From contig CAAGKE010000161.1 of the NCBI GenBank assembly GCA_900770325.1, forward strand, positions 1 to 16,367: a DNA stretch of 16,367 bases. Reading direction: 5' to 3'. This DNA comes from Lachnospiraceae bacterium. GTDB lineage: Bacteria; Bacillota; Clostridia; Lachnospirales; Lachnospiraceae. This document shows positions 1-5,717 of the stretch, piece by piece. Numbering within the stretch: position 1 is the stretch's first letter; the number at the start of each line of letters is the position of its first letter. The notes beneath the pieces were generated by a model, which had not been told where the DNA came from, ran no database searches, and was given only the letters and a program-made list of their open reading frames with translations. A program made the translations under genes and the position numbers.

Positions 1-130
1 AACTCGGCGCGAAGGCTTTCCTGAGCGTTGTTAGTTGAAGTTGGCGTTTAGTTCATCGAAGTGTTGTCTCGTTTCCGTGAGATGTGCGCCTGCTTCGAAA
101 CGTCGTCCTGAGGATGCACCTGAACAGTAA
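1..130. repeat. Right half of a long dispersed inverted-repeat element (MITE-like), cut by the window edge
   Basis: Bases 1-42 recur at 16326-16367 with one difference (position 29, T versus C). Bases 79-104 are the reverse complement of 16246-16271 with one mismatch in 26. Bases 116-130, reverse complemented, begin TTACTGTTCA and match 16154-16168 at 13 of 15 positions. Reading the two window ends together, a whole element would run TTACTGTT... left arm, the 42-base centre, then an inverted right arm ending ...AACAGTAA. No reading frame for a transposase is visible. The name MITE-like is inference from the inverted termini and lack of coding capacity. Confidence 0.8.
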
Positions 131-145
131 TGACTGCATATTATC

Positions 146-159
146 CGAACAAATATTCT
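146..159. promoter_or_regulatory. SOS box 1 (LexA operator) upstream of lexA
   Basis: CGAACAAATATTCT fits the Firmicute LexA site CGAACnnnnGTTCG with a perfect left half and a degenerate right half. It lies directly upstream of lexA and abuts a second site, as expected for an autoregulated repressor gene. The consensus is established for Bacillus and relatives; binding here is inferred. Confidence 0.75.
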
Positions 160-172
160 AAACATTTGTTTG
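159..172. promoter_or_regulatory. SOS box 2 (LexA operator) overlapping the lexA -35 region
   Basis: TAAACATTTGTTTG is a near-palindrome fitting AAAC-N4-GTTT, one step from the CGAAC-N4-GTTCG consensus. Its centre is 13 bp from that of box 1. Its last bases overlap the putative -35 hexamer, so bound LexA would block RNA polymerase. Confidence 0.75.
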
Positions 173-198
173 CATTTTAAAAAATGCTATGCTATACT
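170..198 (+). promoter_or_regulatory. lexA promoter, sigma-A type
   Basis: The -35 is TTGCAT (170-175), followed by a 17-bp spacer and an extended -10, TGC-TATACT (190-198). The expected transcription start is near 205, which leaves a leader of about 200 nt before the ATG at 412. SOS box 2 covers the -35. Confidence 0.7.
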
Positions 199-216
199 AA
201 ATCTGAAATTTCTGTT

Positions 217-391
217 TCATCTTGAAAGAAGATGATACTCCCACCTCTATAGGTGGCGAGTTGCAACAATTTAGTCTTGGTGGGAGTCCAATCTTCCTCC
301 AAGATAAAGCCTCCGGCGGATCGCAGGCGTGGTCAGTGGAAGAATGCTTCGCATTCGATCACGTCGCGGCAAGAACGCCAGAGGCATTCTT
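217..391 (+). ncRNA. Structured 5' leader RNA of lexA; possible transposon-associated (omegaRNA/HEARO-like) RNA
   Basis: Stems readable by eye: 217-223 with 229-235; 237-246 with 251-261 (one bulged C at 257); 291-295 with 301-305 around a CCTCC loop; 326-330 with 375-379; 342-347 with 351-356. Two arms have a competing partner: 237-245 also pairs perfectly with 279-287 (9 bp), and 340-347 pairs perfectly with 384-391 (8 bp). The second alternative ends five bases before the lexA Shine-Dalgarno (396-401). The compact, GC-rich run of hairpins is unlike a simple leader. My impression is that the style resembles RNAs of IscB/TnpB-type mobile elements such as HEARO, but I could not check this and no nuclease gene is nearby. 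It could instead be a cis-regulatory RNA for lexA. Confidence 0.55.
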
Positions 392-411
392 GAACAGGAG
401 GAAAATACGGA

Positions 412-1032
412 ATGGCAAACGGTAAAATTACAGCAAAACAGCAGGAGATCCTGGAATATATCAAAGATGAAATTCTCAGAAGAGGTTTCCCTCCTGCAGT
501 ACGTGAGATCTGCGAAGCAGTGCATCTGAAATCTACTTCTTCCGTTCATGCGCATCTGGAAAGTCTGGAGCGAAACGGCTATATCCGGCGGGATCCCACG
601 AAGCCCAGAGCGATCGAGATCCTGGATGACAGCTTTCAGCTGACACGCCGGGAGATGGTAAATGTTCCTGTTGTAGGTACCGTTGCTGCCGGACAGCCCA
701 TTCTGGCTGCTGAAAATATTGAGAGCTATTTTCCTATCCCTGCCGAATATATGCCGAATGAACAGAGCTTTATTTTACGGGTAAAAGGAGAAAGTATGAT
801 CAATGCCGGTATTTTAAATGGAGACCGGGTACTGGTCAGACAACAGCATACAGCAAATAACGGCGATATTGTGGTTGCACTTATTGATGATTCAGCCACG
901 GTAAAGACTTTTTATAAAGAGAAGGACCATATCCGCCTTCAGCCTGAGAATGATACGATGGATCCGATCATTGTGGAGGGGAATGTACAGATTCTTGGAA
1001 AGGTATTCGGTGTATTCCGTATTTTCCAGTAG
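412..1032 (+). CDS. lexA: LexA, SOS response repressor and self-cleaving S24 protease
   Basis: Full-length LexA of 206 aa. It binds SOS boxes to repress DNA-damage genes and cuts itself when stimulated by RecA filaments. The N-terminal winged-helix DNA-binding domain (about 1-70) starts with ITAKQQEILEYI and carries the PAVREICEAV recognition region. The cleavage site is the Ala-Gly pair A93-G94 in VGTVAAGQP. The catalytic Ser128 (GESMINAGI) and Lys165 (ATVKTFY) are both present, so the protein should be active. The start is set by AGGAGG at 396-401, 10 nt before the ATG. Two SOS boxes over its promoter indicate autoregulation. The roughly 200-nt structured leader is unusual. It is transcribed towards the SseB-like gene and ends at a shared bidirectional terminator. 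Confidence 0.97.
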   Translation: MANGKITAKQQEILEYIKDEILRRGFPPAVREICEAVHLKSTSSVHAHLESLERNGYIRRDPTKPRAIEILDDSFQLTRREMVNVPVVGTVAAGQPILAAENIESYFPIPAEYMPNEQSFILRVKGESMINAGILNGDRVLVRQQHTANNGDIVVALIDDSATVKTFYKEKDHIRLQPENDTMDPIIVEGNVQILGKVFGVFRIFQ

Positions 1033-1103
1033 CTGCTCCGGTTATCTGACTGCCCCGCAGGATTGATTTTGTGTCAGCAATTTTTTCGAATACAGGACAG
1101 CAA

Positions 1104-1157
1104 AAGGCTGCCGGAAAACAGTCAGGGAAAGCTTCCCTCTCTGTTTCCGGCAGCCTT
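1104..1157. terminator. Bidirectional terminator between convergent lexA and the SseB-like gene
   Basis: A long hairpin: AAGGCTGCCGG... at 1104-1121 pairs with ...CCGGCAGCCTT at 1141-1157 with one bulged A. An inner stem AGGGAA/TTCCCT lies at 1124-1129/1133-1138. The 3' side is followed by TTATTTCTTT on the plus strand, and on the minus strand the hairpin is followed by TTTT, so it can stop both converging transcripts. Nothing else is recognisable in 1033-1217. Confidence 0.85.
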
Positions 1158-1217
1158 ATTTCTTTCTCCCATAATCGAAGAAGGCGTCATCGGCACTTTT
1201 TCGATTGCAGACGTATC

Positions 1218-2018
1218 CTACTGAAAACGTTTGGTCAGACCTACCAGCAGCTCTCTGGGCATCAGAATATGGAAACCGCCCGGATTCAGCATATAGCCCT
1301 TGGCATCCTTTACCAGCAGCCTGGAAAGCTCGGCATAGGGAACAGCAATCGCTTTTAAGGATGCTTTCCCTTTTGCAAACTTCTGGAATTCCAGCGGATC
1401 TGTAAAAATCGGCTGGAGAATTTCTCCTTCTTTGTTCTTCAGAATGGGAAGCTTATATTTTCTTTCCTTCAGCTTTACATCATCACTTTCCGGTCCTTCA
1501 TTCAGCTCGATTCCCACAATGTACCGGCTTTTCACCATATTGGCAGCCAACTCTTCTTCCAGATCTTTTATGTTTTCCTTTTCTTCATTGGGAACCGGAC
1601 GGGACGCCTCCTGCATAAAATACATACCGGTAAGCTGCAGTTCCGGGTTCGTGATGGGACGCTCCTGGGGCTTCATCTGAGAATAATCCGGACGCTTCAC
1701 CAGCTCTTCCAGTTCGATATTCGTGGTAGCACCTTCATCCACGAAAACCAGTTCGTTTACACCCATGGTAAAGAGGGATGAGAAGAACCGCAGGAACTGG
1801 TCATTTTTGTACTGAACACCCCGCAGCAGCACCTTCCGCTCCGTATATTTCTTTGCAAATTCCTGAAGCAGCGCTTCTGTCTCAAAAATCCAGACCTGAT
1901 CATTGAAGGTCTCCGGATCACATACAACAAGGGGCATTCCGGTAAATCCGCAGTAAGCCACCAGCATGGTTTCTCTTTTCTGTATTTTTTTAATTAAAAA
2001 GCTCTTATCTACTGTCAT
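1218..2018 (-). CDS. SseB-family protein
   Basis: A 266-aa soluble protein with no signal peptide or membrane segment. The C-terminal part (about 188-262) carries the SseB-domain pattern: LPILKN followed by an acidic/glycine turn, LQPIFTDPLEFQKF, then a hydrophobic strand and GYMLNPGGFHILMP. The N-terminal half (about 18-95) looks like a diverged second copy of the same fold (MLVAYCGFTGMPLVV... NELVFVDEG). The linker at about 140-165 is acidic. The biochemical role of this family in Firmicutes is not settled (enhanced serine sensitivity in E. coli). The ATG overlaps the rsfS stop in an ATGA, with an AAGGAGA ribosome binding site, so the two are translationally coupled. It is the last gene of the yhbY-nadD-yqeK-rsfS operon. 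Confidence 0.8.
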   Translation of the reverse strand: MTVDKSFLIKKIQKRETMLVAYCGFTGMPLVVCDPETFNDQVWIFETEALLQEFAKKYTERKVLLRGVQYKNDQFLRFFSSLFTMGVNELVFVDEGATTNIELEELVKRPDYSQMKPQERPITNPELQLTGMYFMQEASRPVPNEEKENIKDLEEELAANMVKSRYIVGIELNEGPESDDVKLKERKYKLPILKNKEGEILQPIFTDPLEFQKFAKGKASLKAIAVPYAELSRLLVKDAKGYMLNPGGFHILMPRELLVGLTKRFQ

Positions 2019-2389
2019 TTTTTCTCTCCTTCTTCCAGTTCTTCCAGTGAAATGACTTCTCCGTCTCTCCAGATACGCTCCAGATCGTAGAAAAGCCGGT
2101 TTTCGCGGTCAAATACATGAACAATTATATCACCATAGTCTATTAAAATCCAGTTTGCAGTCTGATAACCTTCGATCTGTTTGGAGGGGTATCCTGCTTT
2201 ATGCAGCATTTCCTGCACATTGTCTGCCATGGCCTGTACCTGATTTCGATTGGTACCGGAAGCGATCAGAAAATAATCCGCCAGAACACTGACCTTTTCA
2301 ATATCGATCACACGGATATCCTCCGCTTTTTTCTCTTCCAGCGCACGGTAAGCCAGCAGTGCCATTTCTTTCGCGTGTTTATCTGCCAT
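2015..2389 (-). CDS. rsfS: Ribosome silencing factor RsfS (DUF143/Iojap family)
   Basis: A 124-aa protein, normal for the family. RsfS binds ribosomal protein L14 (uL14) on the large subunit and blocks joining of the subunits when nutrients are short. Family marks visible here are DYFLIASGTNRNQV in the first half and WILIDYGDIIVHVF...FYDLERIW in the second. An open frame extends upstream to 2587, but the start at 2389 is chosen because AAAGGAG lies 8 nt before it, the family begins here, and the extension would overlap yqeK. It sits 26 nt after yqeK and overlaps the SseB-like gene by 4 nt. Relatives often have a LytR-CpsA-Psr gene between yqeK and rsfS; none is present here. Confidence 0.95.
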   Translation of the reverse strand: MADKHAKEMALLAYRALEEKKAEDIRVIDIEKVSVLADYFLIASGTNRNQVQAMADNVQEMLHKAGYPSKQIEGYQTANWILIDYGDIIVHVFDRENRLFYDLERIWRDGEVISLEELEEGEKK

Positions 2390-2415
2390 AAATCTGTCTC
2401 CTTTGAAATAATTCC

Positions 2416-2997
2416 TTATAAATTTACCTTTTTCCCATAATACTGACAGGCGGATCTGGTCATCTCGTCCACTTCTCCGGGTCCGGTCTCCAGATAATGC
2501 AGCGTATCCCGCAGTGTCATGTAGACTGCCAGATCCAGATCCACAAACGCGGTCCTCCGGATCTCCTCCAGATTTTCCGCCTTCCACCGCATAGGTTCAA
2601 TGTAATCCGCCAGGAATACGATCTCCTCCAGCAGAGTCATATCCGGTTTTCCTGTGGTATGCCAGACAATAGCCTGCAGAATCTCTTCGTCCTGGACCCC
2701 ATATTTTTCCTTCGCCAGATACGCGCCCAGCTTGGAATGGAGCAAAAACGGTGCGTTATTTTCTACCCGGGTAATGGGAATGTTATACTTCTCACACATT
2801 TTCAGTTTTTTTTCATTGGGGATGCATTTTGCGCAGTCATGCAGAAGTCCGGCCACCTGAGCCTTCTCCAGATCAACGCCGTATCGCATGGCCAGAGCCG
2901 CACTGGTATACATCACTCCCAATGTATGAGTATACCGGTCCTCATCCAGTTCTTTTCTCAACTTCTTTTGTAATTTTGCAAGGTTATACTGCTTCAT
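2416..2997 (-). CDS. yqeK: YqeK, HD-domain bis(5'-nucleosyl)-tetraphosphatase (symmetrical)
   Basis: A 193-aa HD-superfamily hydrolase, standard length. Proteins of this family split Ap4A into two ADP, clearing an alarmone made by tRNA synthetases under stress. Metal ligands expected for the fold are visible: H24 (THTLGV), H53-D54 (GLLHDCAK), H87 (LLHSKLGA), H113 (VWHTTG) and D131 (FLADYIEP). The ATG has an AGGAG ribosome binding site inside the end of nadD, and only 7 nt separate it from the nadD stop. Next to nadD it belongs to the usual nucleotide/ribosome housekeeping cluster. Confidence 0.94.
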   Translation of the reverse strand: MKQYNLAKLQKKLRKELDEDRYTHTLGVMYTSAALAMRYGVDLEKAQVAGLLHDCAKCIPNEKKLKMCEKYNIPITRVENNAPFLLHSKLGAYLAKEKYGVQDEEILQAIVWHTTGKPDMTLLEEIVFLADYIEPMRWKAENLEEIRRTAFVDLDLAVYMTLRDTLHYLETGPGEVDEMTRSACQYYGKKVNL

Positions 2998-3004
2998 GCC
3001 TGTG

Positions 3005-3634
3005 TCACTCCTGATAAATCCTGTGTTCTTCCATGTATAAAATCACATCCTCCGGTATATAATACCGGCAGCTTCTTCCCTCCTCCACCCAGGCACGGAG
3101 AGTATGGGAGGAAATATCGATATTCAGGCTTTCCAGCTTACGGATATCTGCCTGATATTTTTTACTGAGGAAACGAATCTGTTCATCCAGCTTATCCTGA
3201 GGCATGTGATCGCGAACAGCAGCTACCAGAACACAAAGACGGCAGATCCCTTCCGGTTCCTTCCAGGTCTCAAAATTCAGGAGAGAATCCGCACCCATGA
3301 TAAAATAATATTCTGTATCCGGGTGAGCCCTGCGAAGCCGTTCCAGCGTCTCACGGGTGTAATTGTAACCCTGATCGTGCATCTCTTCCAGTGACAATTC
3401 AAAATGAGGATTTGACGCAATTGCCCGCCGTACCATCTCCACCCGTTCTTCATTGGATGCACCCTTCCGCTCCTTTTTATGAGGAGGATTCCCGGAAGGA
3501 ATAAACAATACTTTTTCCAGATCAAACTGCTGATATGCGCTTTCGCCCAGGATCAAATGTCCGATATGAATGGGATCAAAGGTACCTCCCATAATCCCTA
3601 CTCTTCTTTTTGCTTCTGTGCTTTTTTCCTTCAT
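3005..3634 (-). CDS. nadD: Nicotinate-nucleotide adenylyltransferase NadD
   Basis: A 209-aa cytoplasmic enzyme that joins nicotinate mononucleotide and ATP to give deamido-NAD, the shared step of NAD synthesis. The nucleotidyltransferase signature GGTFDPIHIGH lies at 16-26 and the second ATP-binding motif ISSHTLR at 174-180. SGNPPHK at 47-53 is also typical. The start at 3634 gives a slightly extended N-terminus (about 11 residues before the first strand). The ribosome binding site is weak (GGGGTAAGAG), so a start a few codons further in is possible. The spacer of 127 nt from yhbY holds a palindromic repeat; yqeK follows by 7 nt. Confidence 0.96.
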   Translation of the reverse strand: MKEKSTEAKRRVGIMGGTFDPIHIGHLILGESAYQQFDLEKVLFIPSGNPPHKKERKGASNEERVEMVRRAIASNPHFELSLEEMHDQGYNYTRETLERLRRAHPDTEYYFIMGADSLLNFETWKEPEGICRLCVLVAAVRDHMPQDKLDEQIRFLSKKYQADIRKLESLNIDISSHTLRAWVEEGRSCRYYIPEDVILYMEEHRIYQE

Positions 3635-3712
3635 CTCTTACCCCACAGCTTTCTTTTCCAAAGCCCAGGCTGTCCGCTGTACTCCTCCAGCTTAAAGCTG
3701 CCTGTTCAGGCC

Positions 3713-3755
3713 ATTACCGGTTACTGTTCACGTTATTCACAGTAATCATTACCGG
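3713..3755. repeat. Short palindromic repeat copy flanked by an 8-bp direct repeat
   Basis: The core (3721-3745) has inverted ends TTACTGT and ACAGTAA around an 11-nt loop. It is bracketed by ATTACCGG at 3713-3720 and again at 3748-3755. It lies in the transcribed spacer between yhbY and nadD, where it would form a hairpin in mRNA. The ends match the termini of the long element at the window edges. Confidence 0.75.
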
Positions 3756-3761
3756 GCTGCC

Positions 3762-4055
3762 TCACCTGGGCAGCTCGATCTTTTTCTTATTCTCTTTGCC
3801 TTCTTTATAAAGTACGATCTTCTTACCGATGACCTGCACCACCTGAGAACGGGTACGTTCGGCTGCCATCTGCGCCAGTTCCTTCGGATCATCCATACAG
3901 TTCTGAAGCACACTGATCTTAATCAGCTCCCTGGCCTCCAAAGCCTCCGCGATCGCAGCTGTATTTTCCGGCGTAAGACTTCCCTTTCCAATCTGGAAAA
4001 TCGGATCCATGGTCATAGCCAGTCCCTTTAAATAAGCTCTCTGCTTACTTGTCAT
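3762..4055 (-). CDS. yhbY: YhbY-family RNA-binding protein (CRM domain)
   Basis: A 97-aa single-domain CRS1/YhbY (CRM) protein, standard length. Members bind pre-50S ribosomal RNA and help large-subunit maturation. The family hallmarks are MTSKQRAYLKGLA at the N-terminus, QIGKGSLT (about 21-28, the GxxG loop) and the basic C-terminal tail KIVLYKEGKENKKKIELPR. The start has GGAGG 7 nt upstream. It is the first gene after a strong promoter (4107-4135) and heads the operon with nadD, yqeK, rsfS and the SseB-like gene. In many relatives obgE lies directly upstream; here an NlpC/P60 gene does. Confidence 0.94.
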   Translation of the reverse strand: MTSKQRAYLKGLAMTMDPIFQIGKGSLTPENTAAIAEALEARELIKISVLQNCMDDPKELAQMAAERTRSQVVQVIGKKIVLYKEGKENKKKIELPR

Positions 4056-4106
4056 ATTTTATCCTCCAAGATATATTTTCTGTCATTCATTCAAACAAGC
4101 ACAAAA

Positions 4107-4135
4107 ATTATATCATAAGAAAAATAATTACACAA
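4107..4135 (-). promoter_or_regulatory. Sigma-A promoter for the yhbY-nadD-yqeK-rsfS operon
   Basis: On the minus strand, -35 TTGTGT (4130-4135), a 17-nt spacer and -10 TATAAT (4107-4112), with an extended TGA just before the -10. The start of transcription would fall near 4100, about 45 nt before the yhbY ATG. It is one of the best matches to consensus in the window. Confidence 0.8.
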
Positions 4136-4173
4136 CTGCATGGCAGCCAAAATTTCGTGTTTTCCCGCAGTCT

Positions 4174-5445
4174 CTAAAGCCGGAGTCCTTCCGTCAGTTC
4201 ATCCAGCCAGGAATTTCCGTTTTTTCTGCGAAGCTCCAGTGTGTTGATGATGACACGCCGGATATTCAGGGGCTCATCCGTTTCCGGAAAATTCTCTTCC
4301 GGCATACATGCGGAGCTAAGGGCACTCAGCACATAATACTGTCCCTCCTCTTTTCCAAGATAGAACATAATGTGCCCCGGAAAATAAAGCAGTGTTCCAG
4401 GAGGAAGGGTGTCCAGCAGCTTCTTTCGCTCCTTTTCCGTCATGGTATCATCAAATTCTATCCTTTCTCCGGGTACCAGAATCTGATTTTGGGCATCTCT
4501 TGGAAAATCCAGGCCAAAGCAGGCCATCACCTCCTGAACCAGTGCGGAGCAGTCCACAGAATCATACATTCCGCCCCACCCGTAACTGTTTCCCAGAAAA
4601 CGGAACATCTGTTTTAAAAGATTTCGGGTGGTGAAAGGCAGATATCCCGCATGAACATAATCTGAATAGGGAATCTGGACATTTTTCACCCCATAGCTGC
4701 CGTCCTCCTGACGGATGGGAAGCTGCACCGTGTAGCATCCCCAGGTACTTCCCGGTTCTTCCGTCTCTTCTGACTCTTCAGCAGTCAGCAGACGCAGCCT
4801 GGTCCCCATAGTCAGCAGCTCCCCTGTGATTTCCAGAGACAGGCGGGGAGCGGTTATCACAAGCCGATTCTCCATCTCCTGAGCATTAAGCCACTCTTCC
4901 CTGCCGGAACAGAGGGCAATACAGTCTGCCGGCACCCATCCCTCATAATCATACATGAGGATGTGATAATATCCGGCATCCGCTGAGCAATCATCCACCA
5001 GCACCGGCGTATTGATACGTACTGCGGTCAACTGATTTTCATCAATATAAGATTCCTCCGGACTTCCGTCCTCCGGCAGTTCCATCACACCCGTCCGTTT
5101 TACACAGATTCCATAGGACATGTTATTTTTTTCCGGATATCCTTCTTCCCAGATATTATGGAGCAATTGCTGATCTGAATGATAAACAGCATCCTGAAGC
5201 TGCCGGATCTCCTGCTCATTCAGAATGAGCTTTCCGGATTTCCCGTATTTTTCAGCCCAGTAATCCGAATCGTACATTTCTGCCGATACATCCGGGGCAA
5301 AGGAAATAAAATTCCGGATATCTTCCTGCTCCGGCGCTTTTGCCATCACCAGCTGCTCCTGATAGAAGCCCAAAAGCAGCGCGGCAGCAGCCAGAATGAT
5401 CAATACCCAGAAATACCGCCCGCTCTTTCCCGTTTTTTTCTTCAT
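4174..5445 (-). CDS. Membrane-anchored SH3/NlpC-P60 cell-wall hydrolase
   Basis: A 423-aa protein. Residues 1-10 are basic and 11-27 form one hydrophobic segment (YFWVLIILAAAALLLGF), a signal anchor that puts the rest outside the cell. The middle (about 110-270) looks like two SH3-like wall-binding units, for example VRINTPVLVDD...YEGWVPADCIALC and the stretch ending DYVHAGYLPFT. The C-terminal NlpC/P60 peptidase (about 272-405) has NSYGWGGMYDSVDCSALV with nucleophile C299, and PGHIMFYLG with base H358. The family cuts the D-Glu-diamino-acid bond of peptidoglycan stem peptides. The nearest upstream sequence is a 21-bp tandem repeat with promoter-like TATACT boxes. There is no clear terminator before yhbY, but yhbY has its own promoter. 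Confidence 0.88.
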   Translation of the reverse strand: MKKKTGKSGRYFWVLIILAAAALLLGFYQEQLVMAKAPEQEDIRNFISFAPDVSAEMYDSDYWAEKYGKSGKLILNEQEIRQLQDAVYHSDQQLLHNIWEEGYPEKNNMSYGICVKRTGVMELPEDGSPEESYIDENQLTAVRINTPVLVDDCSADAGYYHILMYDYEGWVPADCIALCSGREEWLNAQEMENRLVITAPRLSLEITGELLTMGTRLRLLTAEESEETEEPGSTWGCYTVQLPIRQEDGSYGVKNVQIPYSDYVHAGYLPFTTRNLLKQMFRFLGNSYGWGGMYDSVDCSALVQEVMACFGLDFPRDAQNQILVPGERIEFDDTMTEKERKKLLDTLPPGTLLYFPGHIMFYLGKEEGQYYVLSALSSACMPEENFPETDEPLNIRRVIINTLELRRKNGNSWLDELTEGLRL

Positions 5446-5516
5446 ATCATTTCCCTTTCTTACTGTCCGGCAAAATCAGAGGATCCCTGTTTAGCCTGAA
5501 ATAAAAGATTGCATTT

Positions 5517-5558
5517 TAGTATAACAGTTTTATCGGATAGTATAACCATTTTATCGAA
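5517..5558. repeat. Two tandem 21-bp repeats upstream of the NlpC/P60 gene
   Basis: TAGTATAAC..TTTTATCG.A occurs at 5517-5537 and 5538-5558, with 18 of 21 positions identical. On the minus strand each copy reads GATAAAA-NN-GTTATACTA, so each carries a -10-like TATACT about 75-100 nt before the NlpC/P60 ATG. No good -35 is present 17 nt upstream. The repeats could be a duplicated promoter for an alternative sigma factor or a doubled operator. The rest of 5446-5717 is filled by the repeats and terminator listed next. Confidence 0.6.
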
Positions 5559-5585
5559 AAAGGTGCCTGGTAAATACAGAAAAAA

Positions 5586-5614
5586 GTTACTGTTCCCGTT
5601 GTTCACAGGAACAG
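5586..5614. repeat. Short palindromic repeat copy
   Basis: GTTACTGTTCCCGTTGTTCA begins the unit and GGAACAG ends it. CTGTTCC (5590-5596) pairs with GGAACAG (5608-5614). It is the same family as the copies at 3713-3755 and 7979-8005. It lies just downstream of the terminator that ends the ferredoxin operon. Confidence 0.65.
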
Positions 5615-5640
5615 AAAAAAGGCTGCCGCAGCAGCCCCTT
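5615..5640 (-). terminator. Rho-independent terminator of the transporter/redox operon
   Basis: On the minus strand GGCTGC-TGCG-GCAGCC (5621-5636) forms a perfect 6-bp GC-rich stem with a 4-nt loop, followed by TTTTTT (5620-5615). It stands about 80 nt after the ferredoxin stop and closes the long minus-strand array. Confidence 0.88.
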
Positions 5641-5642
5641 TC

Positions 5643-5700
5643 TTACCATTCACGTACCATTGTTCCGCCAGGTGTTTTTGCGCAGAATACAGCAAAATCC
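5643..5700. repeat. Degenerate copy of the long element's left arm
   Basis: This stretch aligns without gaps to 16154-16211 with about 45 of 58 bases identical, including TGTTCCGC, AGGTGTTTT, GCAGAAT/ACAGAAT and AAATCC. It is therefore an internal relative of the repeat that bounds the window. The 42-base centre and the inverted right arm are absent, so this copy is truncated. Confidence 0.7.
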
Positions 5701-5717
5701 TGCGGCAGCAAGTGTAC

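Noticed and set aside
222..425. Open frame of 67 codons through the lexA leader
   Set aside because: It starts at TTG without a ribosome binding site, runs through the hairpins and overlaps lexA in another frame. The base pairing explains the sequence better than coding.
2390..2587. Longer N-terminus for RsfS from an upstream start at 2587
   Set aside because: The extension is out of family, overlaps yqeK and lacks a ribosome binding site, while the ATG at 2389 has AAAGGAG.
5517..5558. Spo0A boxes in the tandem repeat (TATCGAA)
   Set aside because: Each unit differs from TGTCGAA/TTCGACA at one or more key positions and the match could be chance in AT-rich sequence.
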